From: an uncultured bacterium
Lineage (GTDB): Bacteria; Patescibacteriota; Minisyncoccia; Phycocordibacterales; GWA1-40-21
DNA length: 5,721 nt
NCBI GenBank assembly: GCA_903868205.1
Contig: CAIPUJ010000078.1
Coordinates: 1-5,721 of the forward strand
Direction of reading: 5' to 3'
Part shown: piece by piece, positions 1-4,270 of the stretch
How the letters are laid out: each line of letters begins with the position of its first letter
Numbering within the stretch: position 1 is the first letter of the stretch
The notes under the pieces: generated by a model
Told to the model about the DNA's origin: nothing
The model's input: only the letters and a program-made list of their open reading frames with translations
Databases searched by the model: none
Program-made: the position numbers and the translations under genes

Positions 1-22
1 GAAATTCGCGATCGCGAATTTC
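1..22. terminator. Palindromic hairpin, probable terminator at the window edge
   Basis: This is a perfect 22-bp palindrome that can fold as a 9-bp stem with a GATC loop. On the + strand it is followed two bases later by T5. On the - strand it begins 5 nt after the stop codon of the 28-282 gene, so it probably ends that transcript and may work in both directions. The left flank lies outside the window, so a - strand T-tract cannot be checked. The core also contains the GCGATCGC octamer. Confidence 0.55.
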
Positions 23-27
23 GGTTT

Positions 28-282
28 TTAAATTATATCTAATACCTTCCCTTTTGTTTTTTCTTTAAGCGCTTCTAAAATTTTCCCTTTCTTAATAAAA
101 ATCTCACTTTTTACAATCGGTCTTTCATTGATTCTTGCTATAAAATCTTTTACTTCTATTTTTTTAGGGTCTATCTCAATACCACAAATTTCTTTTATTG
201 CTCCTTGTACAGAATCACGCAAAAAATGACGAGAATTCGCCATCACTGTAAATTTTTCTAAGTATTTTGCTATATCGAACAT
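28..282 (-). CDS. Small protein resembling the DUF721/DciA family
   Basis: An 84-residue basic protein with no membrane segment or signal peptide. The N-terminal third looks helical. The second half, from about residue 42, has the pattern of the DUF721 core: a short beta-like segment (KDFIARINE, 45-53), then KSEIFIKKGKILEALKE (58-74), which matches the 'xxxxEL-xxK-xxIxxxLxE' end of DciA-like domains. DciA is the widespread bacterial loader of the DnaB replicative helicase, so a place just after dnaA-dnaN would fit. The family call rests on motif resemblance by eye and is tentative. The ATG at 280-282 has no SD upstream; M14 is an alternative start. Three hairpins separate the gene from dnaN, so it is probably transcribed on its own. 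Confidence 0.5.
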   Translation of the reverse strand: MFDIAKYLEKFTVMANSRHFLRDSVQGAIKEICGIEIDPKKIEVKDFIARINERPIVKSEIFIKKGKILEALKEKTKGKVLDII

Positions 283-297
283 GGTTTTATTATTGTC

Positions 298-340
298 GTC
301 GAGGTGGAACCTTTCTGCAGATCCAAGGTTCCACCTCGAC
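298..340. repeat. 16-bp perfect inverted repeat hairpin
   Basis: The arms 298-313 and 325-340 are perfectly complementary over 16 bp around an 11-nt loop that itself contains the palindrome TCTGCAGA. The stem is about 56% G/C, well above the surrounding DNA. Neither side has a T-tract, so a simple intrinsic terminator is unlikely. It may be a dispersed REP- or MITE-like unit, since it lies six bases from a second palindrome. Confidence 0.6.
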
Positions 341-346
341 TCCTGG

Positions 347-366
347 ATTCCCGCCTGCGCGGGAAT
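347..366. repeat. dRS3-like palindrome ATTCCC-N8-GGGAAT
   Basis: An 8-bp stem (347-354 with 359-366) around a CTGC loop. The 20 bases fit the pattern ATTCCC-N8-GGGAAT, the consensus of neisserial dRS3 repeats, and the flanks (CCTGG before, GACA after) resemble the widespread bacterial repeats that read 'GTCATTCCCGC...GCGGGAATCC'. The match to that family is seen directly. Mobility or a genome-wide copy number cannot be judged from one copy. Confidence 0.55.
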
Positions 367-373
367 GACAGAG

Positions 374-401
374 TAGATAAAAACCTTGCGGTTTTTATCT
401 A
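374..401 (-). terminator. Hairpin overlapping the dnaN stop codon
   Basis: A 12-bp perfect stem (374-385 with 390-401) and a 4-nt loop. On the - strand the first arm begins inside the final dnaN codons (AAT AGA TAA), so the stop codon lies in the stem. The T5 tract forms the start of the second arm rather than following the stem. This is a plausible terminator or 3'-end stabiliser for dnaA-dnaN mRNA, and could act in both directions. Confidence 0.55.
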
Positions 402-1495
402 TTCATCGGCATCACAAGATATGTAAAACTCTTATCTGAAACCCCTTTTATAACCATCGGTTTATTTAATCCAGCAAATGAAAGAGAGATGCTATCTGAT
501 GGAATCAGAGGCAAACAATCAACTATATATTTATAATTAAAATTAACCTCTATACTCTCCCCCTCTATTGTTGAGTCTATTTTATTTACGTTCTCCCCGA
601 TATTTGAATTTTTTGTTTTTACAGTAAGACTTTTATTTTCCACGGAAACAGAAATATTCATTTGATTGAAGGTGTCAGAAAAAATATTTGAAAGTTTAAG
701 CGCATTTATCAAATCTTGCTTCAGTACGACAATACTTGTCTTGGTTTCTTTTGGTAAAATTTGTTTATAATCTGGGAACATACCATCAATCACTCTAGAG
801 ACAAGGTAGATACCATCGAAACTAAATGATATTTGATTCTTCGTACAGTTTATTTCTATTTCTCCGTCATTACCGTCTACAATTTTCAAAATATCAGCTG
901 CATTTTTAAAAGGAATAAGAATACCATTTATATCTACTGGCTTTCTGTTTTTAATTTTCTTTTCTGCAAGTCTAAATGAGTCTGTAGCGACAAAAACAAA
1001 GTTATCATCTTCAGAATATACATATACACTAGCAAGTTCTGGTTTAACAGAAGAGGTAGAAGCGCTATAAATAACAGACCTTATACCACTTACCAAATCT
1101 TTAATATTAATCTTACAAACCTTACCCTCATCTATCATGGGTACTGTAGGAAAGTCATCTACTGGAAGTGTTTTAATATTTGCTTCACTATTTGAAGAAT
1201 ACACCCTGAGCAAATTATCTACCGTCTCCAATTTAATATTTTTATCATCAGACAAATTATTCAAGAAGCTACTTATAACTTGCGCTGGTACGGCAACCCT
1301 TCCCTCTTCTTCAACTTTCACTGGAATAGATATTTCAAGCCCTAAATCTAGGTTTGTAGACCTAATAATCAAAACATTTCTTCTTGTTTCAAATAGCAAA
1401 CAAGAAAGTACTGGTAGAGAAATATTTTTGCTGGCGATCTTCTCAGCTTTAGATACCGCCATATGTAATTTTTCTTTAATACATTCTATTTTCAT
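395..1495 (-). CDS. dnaN: DNA polymerase III beta subunit (sliding clamp)
   Basis: The ring-shaped clamp that tethers the replicative polymerase to DNA and docks many repair and replication proteins. The 366 residues match the family length and give three clamp domains. Visible hallmarks are SLPVLSCLLFE near the N-terminus (26-36), LPVDDFP closing domain I (110-116), TDSFRLA in domain II (171-177), SRVIDGMFPDYKQILP opening the domain III region (233-248), and the C-terminal YLVMPMNR (359-366), which aligns with the conserved YLVMPM-type ending that forms part of the partner-binding pocket. The start at 1493-1495 is supported by an AAGGA SD (1505-1509) with 9-nt spacing. It lies 27 nt after dnaA with no terminator between, so the two are very likely co-transcribed. 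Confidence 0.97.
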   Translation of the reverse strand: MKIECIKEKLHMAVSKAEKIASKNISLPVLSCLLFETRRNVLIIRSTNLDLGLEISIPVKVEEEGRVAVPAQVISSFLNNLSDDKNIKLETVDNLLRVYSSNSEANIKTLPVDDFPTVPMIDEGKVCKINIKDLVSGIRSVIYSASTSSVKPELASVYVYSEDDNFVFVATDSFRLAEKKIKNRKPVDINGILIPFKNAADILKIVDGNDGEIEINCTKNQISFSFDGIYLVSRVIDGMFPDYKQILPKETKTSIVVLKQDLINALKLSNIFSDTFNQMNISVSVENKSLTVKTKNSNIGENVNKIDSTIEGESIEVNFNYKYIVDCLPLIPSDSISLSFAGLNKPMVIKGVSDKSFTYLVMPMNR

Positions 1496-1522
1496 ATTCT
1501 TGTTTCCTTAAATTAATAAAAA

Positions 1523-2854
1523 TTATTTTAACATTGACCTTATCTGACTTATTTCCTGTGCTAAGTCTGGATCAGTTTTCAAATCGCTTTTAATCTTTTC
1601 GTATGAGTGGATTACAGTTGAGTGATCTCTGTTTCCAACTTTTTCTCCAATAGATGGGAATGAAATATCAAAATCATCTCTCAATATATACATTATGACC
1701 TGTCTTGGTTTTATAACCTCTTTCTTCCTTCCCTTTTTATAAATATTAGCTTCTTCAATGCCGTAATATTCAGCAATTATTTTGATTACATCCTTAATAG
1801 AAACACTCTTTTTTAGCTTGGTTGTATTTTTTACCAAATCCTTGATTTCATTCAAAGACATATCCTTGTTTTTAAGTTGTGATTGGCAAAGAATAAGGTT
1901 CAAAATACCCTCTAGTTCCCTTATATTACCGTCTACAGAGGCCGCTAGATACTCTATAACATCATTTGATAGAGAAAGACCTATAAGTGCTGATTTCTTG
2001 CTAAATATCTGAATTCTAGACTCAAAATCAGGCTTTTGTATCTCCACTATCATACCGGCATTAAACCTAGATTTTATTCTTTCTTCTATATCAGGTATAA
2101 AGTTCGGATGTTTATCAGATGAAAGAATAAGCTGCTTATTGTTTTCATGTAATGTATTAAATAAATGGAAAAATTCTTCCTGAGATTTATCTTTCTTTGA
2201 AAGGAATTGTATATCGTCTATTATAAGAATATCGTATTTTCTGTATTTCTCTTTAAAATTATTTGCTGTTCCATTATTAAGAGAATTTAAATAATCATTA
2301 ACAAATTTTTCTGAAGTAATATAGTAAACCTTTTTATTTTGATCTGCTGATTTGTAGTGATTCCCTAGCGCTTGTATGAGGTGAGTCTTTCCGTGACCTG
2401 TACTACCGAAAATAAAGAGCGGGTTGTAAGCTGCTTGTTTTTTAAGAATAGCTTGAGATGCTGCGTGAGCAAGCTCGTTGAAAGGTCCAACAACAAAAGT
2501 TTCAAAAGTGTATTTTGGGTTTAGATTATCTTCTTTGTTTATATAAAAATCATTAAGCGGTAGCTCATTATGGAATGTTGGTATCTTAACTGTATTTTTT
2601 TGTTCTTCTTTAGATACAAAATATTCCACATTTCTAATATTTTCTCCGAAGGTCCTGAGATTCTTTAATATGTCTTTATGATATTTGTTTAAAAGCCAAT
2701 CTTTTACAAAAACATTTGGTACCCCAAGGTGCACTACCCCATCGTCTTGTTTAATAATAAATGTATCCTTAAACCACATACTGAAATTCGCCTTAGATAA
2801 ACTAAGTTCTATTTCAGCCAACACATTGTTCCAGAGAGTTTTATTTTCAACCAT
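1523..2854 (-). CDS. dnaA: Chromosomal replication initiator protein DnaA
   Basis: The AAA+ ATPase that binds DnaA boxes, melts the origin and helps load the helicase. The 443 residues show all parts: domain I (1-80, with the W8 and W27/F28 helices), a short linker (about 81-112), AAA+ domain III with Walker A GSTGHGKT (150-157), Walker B ILIIDDIQF (D213/D214), sensor 1 SSD (245-247), the arginine finger in KSRF (R263) and sensor 2 in GNIRELEG (R312), then the domain IV helix-turn-helix with the signature GNRDHSTVIHSYEKI (407-421). Walker A has Ser-Thr-Gly-His where most bacteria have Gly-Val-Gly-Leu-like residues; the catalytic Lys and Thr are kept. The start at 2852-2854 has a weak SD (AAGGT, 2865-2869, 10-nt spacing). 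A candidate promoter containing a DnaA box lies just upstream, suggesting autoregulation. Confidence 0.98.
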   Translation of the reverse strand: MVENKTLWNNVLAEIELSLSKANFSMWFKDTFIIKQDDGVVHLGVPNVFVKDWLLNKYHKDILKNLRTFGENIRNVEYFVSKEEQKNTVKIPTFHNELPLNDFYINKEDNLNPKYTFETFVVGPFNELAHAASQAILKKQAAYNPLFIFGSTGHGKTHLIQALGNHYKSADQNKKVYYITSEKFVNDYLNSLNNGTANNFKEKYRKYDILIIDDIQFLSKKDKSQEEFFHLFNTLHENNKQLILSSDKHPNFIPDIEERIKSRFNAGMIVEIQKPDFESRIQIFSKKSALIGLSLSNDVIEYLAASVDGNIRELEGILNLILCQSQLKNKDMSLNEIKDLVKNTTKLKKSVSIKDVIKIIAEYYGIEEANIYKKGRKKEVIKPRQVIMYILRDDFDISFPSIGEKVGNRDHSTVIHSYEKIKSDLKTDPDLAQEISQIRSMLK

Positions 2855-2869
2855 ATTTTTGTTTACCTT

Positions 2870-2898
2870 ATTATAAATTGTGGATAGTTTTTATTAAA
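2870..2898 (-). promoter_or_regulatory. Candidate dnaA promoter with a DnaA box in its spacer
   Basis: A perfect -10 TATAAT occupies 2870-2875 on the - strand. A 17-nt spacer leads to a weak -35 (TTTAAT, 2893-2898). The first DnaA box (2879-2887) lies inside the spacer, so bound DnaA should hinder polymerase; autorepression is inferred. The predicted start near 2863 would give a leader of about 9 nt that lacks the AAGGT SD, so either the SD or this promoter is not the one used. Confidence 0.45.
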
Positions 2899-2990
2899 AT
2901 TTACTTTTGTGTATAAGCTGTGTATATCTCGTGGATATTAATAATAATCTATTTTAATATTTAAAATACTTTACAAAAAGTTTTTTTTGG
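2876..2990. other. Probable oriC: four DnaA boxes plus AT-rich unwinding region
   Basis: On the + strand, four boxes of the TGTGGATAA type run in one direction: 2879-2887 (TGTGGATAG, one mismatch), 2908-2916 (TGTGTATAA, perfect for the reverse of TTWTNCACA), 2919-2927 (TGTGTATAT, one mismatch) and 2930-2938 (CGTGGATAT, two mismatches). The last three start exactly 11 bp apart. Directly to the right, 2936-2990 has only six G/C in 55 bases by hand count, including a TAATAATAA run and T8, and suits a DNA unwinding element. The position between divergent dnaA and rpmH is the classic oriC site. Function is inferred. Confidence 0.8.
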
Positions 2991-2998
2991 TTTATACT
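2970..2998 (+). promoter_or_regulatory. rpmH promoter
   Basis: A -35 TTTACA (2970-2975, five of six consensus bases), a 17-nt spacer and a -10 TATACT (2993-2998, five of six). The spacer contains an A5-G-T8 tract. Transcription would begin near 3005, about two bases before the rpmH ATG at 3007, so the mRNA should be essentially leaderless. The promoter overlaps the AT-rich side of the origin, which couples rightward transcription to the unwinding region. Confidence 0.7.
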
Positions 2999-3006
2999 CC
3001 TACATT

Positions 3007-3144
3007 ATGTCAGAAACATATCAACCTAAAAAAAGAAAGAGAGCAAAAACCCATGGTTTTTTGGTAAGAAGCAAAACAGCATATGGAAAGAGAGTTTTAA
3101 CCAAAAGAAGAGCAAAGGGTAGAAAGAGATTAACAACAGTATAG
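3007..3144 (+). CDS. rpmH: 50S ribosomal protein L34
   Basis: A 45-residue, highly basic structural protein of the large ribosomal subunit. It begins MSETYQPKKRKRAKTHGF (1-18), matching the family signature 'TYQPSxRKRxxxHGF', continues with a VRSKTAYGKRVLTKRRAKGRKR-like stretch (20-41) in which R21, G27 and the RRAKGRKR motif are the usual conserved positions, and ends LTTV with a TAG stop. The length is normal for L34. There is no SD; the ATG is only 8 nt after a good -10 box, which points to leaderless translation. It is divergent from dnaA, as in most bacteria, and followed by an intrinsic terminator before rnpA. Confidence 0.96.
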   Translation: MSETYQPKKRKRAKTHGFLVRSKTAYGKRVLTKRRAKGRKRLTTV

Positions 3145-3151
3145 ATAAAAC

Positions 3152-3175
3152 AAAAAGGGCCTAGTGCCCTTTTTT
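3152..3175 (+). terminator. Intrinsic terminator after rpmH
   Basis: A 9-bp stem (3152-3160 with 3166-3174), including GGGC/GCCC, a 5-nt CTAGT loop and a T6 tract (3170-3175). It starts 8 nt after the rpmH stop. It may be a partial terminator setting a high L34 to RnpA ratio, or a full stop with rnpA read from its own promoter just downstream. Confidence 0.8.
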
Positions 3176-3184
3176 GATATATAG

Positions 3185-3193
3185 TGATATTAT
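3185..3193 (+). promoter_or_regulatory. Candidate extended -10 promoter for rnpA
   Basis: TGATATTAT is a TG-N extended -10 with TATTAT (five of six bases). No -35 is seen at the right distance. Transcription would start near 3200, leaving a leader of about 5 nt before the ATG at 3205. This would supply rnpA after the rpmH terminator. AT-rich DNA makes chance -10 matches common, so confidence is limited. Confidence 0.4.
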
Positions 3194-3204
3194 ATAGATT
3201 AATT

Positions 3205-3540
3205 ATGATTCCAAGGAAATACAGAGCTACAAGGATTGATATAGAAAATACTATTAAAACAGGAGTAACTCTTGATTCCCCTACTGTATATGCAAAAGTC
3301 TCAAGAAAAGAACCAGAAAAAACCGGCTTTGCTATTGTTATATCAAAAAAAGTTGAAAAAACTTCTGCAGGCAGACATCTCATTAAAAGGAGAATAAGCG
3401 ATGTTATCGAAAAGAATTTATCTAAAATAAAACCAGATCTAAAAAAGACAGTGGTGATCTTTGCTAAAAAATCAGAAAAAATTCCTAGTTATGCAGAAAT
3501 TAAAAAAGATTTAGAGAGTATTCTTTCCAAAATATTATAA
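3205..3540 (+). CDS. rnpA: Ribonuclease P protein component
   Basis: The small basic protein partner of the RNase P RNA, which removes 5' leaders from precursor tRNAs. The 111 residues are normal in length. The start MIPRKYR fits the usual opening, TGFAIVISKKVEKTSAGRHLIKRRISDVI (40-68) is the conserved core, and KKTVVIFAKK (80-89) followed by a C-terminal helix completes the fold. The signature usually read as A-V-x-R-N-R-I-K-R is here S-A-G-R-H-L-I-K-R (54-62): the first Arg and the I-K-R are kept, but Asn and the second Arg are His and Leu. An upstream GTG (3184) would add seven residues, but ATG 3205 fits the family and lies after the likely transcription start. No SD. It follows rpmH as usual; yidD and yidC do not follow directly. 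Confidence 0.93.
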   Translation: MIPRKYRATRIDIENTIKTGVTLDSPTVYAKVSRKEPEKTGFAIVISKKVEKTSAGRHLIKRRISDVIEKNLSKIKPDLKKTVVIFAKKSEKIPSYAEIKKDLESILSKIL

Positions 3541-3554
3541 ACTCCCATACTAAA

Positions 3555-3594
3555 AAATAGCCACATATACGCCATAGCGTATATGTGGCTATTT
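3555..3594. terminator. 18-bp stem-loop between convergent genes
   Basis: A perfect 18-bp stem (3555-3572 with 3577-3594) with a CATA loop, 14 nt after the rnpA stop. On the - strand it ends in T6 (complement of A6 at 3552-3557); on the + strand only a short TTT ends the stem. It probably ends rnpA transcription and serves as a back-up terminator for the leftward 3668-4018 gene. Confidence 0.75.
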
Positions 3595-3615
3595 AGAAAA
3601 TTATTTTAATAAATA

Positions 3616-3654
3616 AAAAAGGACGGCGCTGGTTTGAATTACCATTGCCGTCCT
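3616..3654 (-). terminator. Intrinsic terminator of the 3668-4018 gene
   Basis: On the - strand an 8-bp G/C-rich stem (3647-3654 with 3620-3627) encloses an inner TGGT/ACCA stem (3630-3633 with 3641-3644) and is followed by T6 (complement of 3615-3620). It lies 13 nt after the stop codon. With the 3555-3594 hairpin it forms a tandem pair of terminators for a single short gene. Confidence 0.8.
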
Positions 3655-3667
3655 ATTTGTCCAGTTT

Positions 3668-4018
3668 TTATGCTGGATTAATATTTATAGTACCCTTTCT
3701 TGATTCAGTGTTGTAGCATCCAAACACCTTATCACCATCTGAAATAATGAATTCCCTATCGCCAAGTCTTGAAACACGACTTGCATGACTTGAGATATAC
3801 CCGGAGAAGTTCCAGCTCTCACCAGAACCATCCTCCCATTCGAGTTGGTTAATGACAACATTAACCTCATGTTCCAATCCTTTGGGACAATTACTGGCAT
3901 CCACCATAAAACGTACTGATCGACGTTTACCTTCAATTTTATCAGAGAAACCTAGTATTAGTGACCATTTTGATGGACCGTTTTTTATTTTCCGCTGTAT
4001 CATACGATACCCTTTCAT
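3668..4018 (-). CDS. Orphan protein of unknown function between rnpA and yidC
   Basis: I do not recognise this 116-residue protein. It is basic at the N-terminus (KGYRMIQRKIKNGPSKW), has no signal peptide or membrane segment, and looks beta-rich: SLILGF, RRSVRFMVDA, EVNVVINQLEW, WNFSGYIS, REFIISDGDKVFGCYNT, GTININPA. Two cysteines (about residues 44 and 101) are spaced too far apart for a zinc motif. Evidence that it is real: its own TTGACA promoter, a perfect AAGGAGG SD (set apart by a hairpin), an open frame closed by TAA, and two terminators. A hand count gives about 39% G+C for 3661-4020, somewhat above several sampled dnaA/dnaN lines (20-38%). The gene sits where yidD/yidC would normally follow rnpA and points the other way, so acquisition or relocation is plausible but unproven. 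M6 is an alternative start. Confidence 0.7.
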   Translation of the reverse strand: MKGYRMIQRKIKNGPSKWSLILGFSDKIEGKRRSVRFMVDASNCPKGLEHEVNVVINQLEWEDGSGESWNFSGYISSHASRVSRLGDREFIISDGDKVFGCYNTESRKGTININPA

Positions 4019-4025
4019 TGAACAA

Positions 4026-4058
4026 GTACATTAAATGAGGAATGTACCTAACCTCCTT
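4026..4058 (-). promoter_or_regulatory. Distant SD plus hairpin spacer upstream of the orphan gene
   Basis: A perfect SD AAGGAGG (4052-4058, - strand) lies 33 nt from the ATG at 4016-4018, too far for normal initiation. Between them a 7-bp stem (4026-4032 with 4041-4047, 8-nt loop) can fold out 22 nt, leaving an effective gap of about 11 nt. No in-frame start lies nearer: a TAA at 4031-4033 closes the frame. The layout suggests a structured spacer that sets or regulates translation. Confidence 0.5.
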
Positions 4059-4115
4059 ATTTCCCAGCTTTTGGCCAAGAAACGACTTAACCATACGATT
4101 AAGAATCTATATACA

Positions 4116-4144
4116 ATACTAGCACATTATAGTTAAAATGTCAA
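4116..4144 (-). promoter_or_regulatory. Strong promoter for the orphan gene
   Basis: A perfect -35 TTGACA (4139-4144), a 17-nt spacer and a -10 TAGTAT (4116-4121) preceded by TGC, giving an extended -10. The start would be near 4109, leaving a 5' leader of about 90 nt that holds the palindrome TTGGCCAA (4071-4078), the SD and its hairpin. This is the best promoter by consensus in the window. Confidence 0.7.
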
Positions 4145-4148
4145 CCAA

Positions 4149-4174
4149 TTTCCTCCCCGCACCCCTCTCCCCTC
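4149..4174. other. C-rich tract, possible G-quadruplex on the - strand
   Basis: Within otherwise AT-rich DNA, the + strand has C runs at 4152-4153, 4155-4158, 4162-4165 and 4169-4172, separated by 1-3 bases. The - strand therefore reads G4, G4, G4, G2 with short loops, enough for a two-layer G-quadruplex and short of a full three-layer one. It lies 7 bp upstream of the orphan promoter -35 and about 100 bp upstream of yidC. Confidence 0.4.
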
Positions 4175-4193
4175 ATTTAATACTAAGCAGATG

Positions 4194-4237
4194 AAGCAGG
4201 CATGACTTAGCTTTTAAAAGCTAAGTCATGCCTGCTT
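4194..4237. repeat. 44-bp perfect palindrome upstream of yidC
   Basis: The arms 4194-4215 and 4216-4237 are complementary over all 22 bp with no spacer; in RNA the TTTTAAAA centre would form the loop region. On the + strand it runs into TTTCTT, so it could stop rightward read-through before yidC. It could also be a cruciform or operator: its right end meets the -35 region of the yidC promoter. Confidence 0.65.
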
Positions 4238-4255
4238 TCTTAAAACTACCAAATC

Positions 4256-4264
4256 TGCTACAAT
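4256..4264 (+). promoter_or_regulatory. yidC extended -10 promoter, leaderless
   Basis: TGCTACAAT is a TG-N extended -10 with TACAAT (five of six). It ends 6 nt before the yidC ATG (4271), so transcription should start at or next to the A of the start codon. No good -35 is seen (TTTCTT at 4236-4241), as extended -10 promoters allow. Confidence 0.6.
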
Positions 4265-4270
4265 CATTAA

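Noticed and set aside
1137..1511. Open frame on the + strand opposite dnaN
   Set aside because: It lies wholly on the antisense of a certain gene, has no SD or family resemblance, and low-complexity Ser/Leu-rich content typical of a shadow frame.
2939..2960. DnaA-trio elements next to the last DnaA box
   Set aside because: A TAATAATAA run is present, but read in the expected strand and polarity it does not give a clean series of trios, so only a general AT-rich unwinding region is claimed.
3184..3204. Upstream GTG start for rnpA adding seven residues
   Set aside because: The added residues do not fit the family N-terminus, no SD precedes it, and it lies within the likely -10 promoter.
3021..3383. 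Leftward 120-codon frame with hydrophobic stretches
   Set aside because: It is antisense to rpmH and rnpA. The hydrophobic look arises from reading the complement of Lys/Arg/Glu-rich codons.
3685..3936. Second leftward frame inside the orphan gene
   Set aside because: It overlaps the 3668-4018 frame, lacks an SD, and is not aligned with the promoter and SD arrangement as well as the longer frame is.
4059..4110. Riboswitch or attenuator in the orphan gene leader
   Set aside because: A short TTGGCCAA palindrome and a weak CTTAA/TTAAG pairing are visible, but they match no known riboswitch and no terminator-antiterminator pair.
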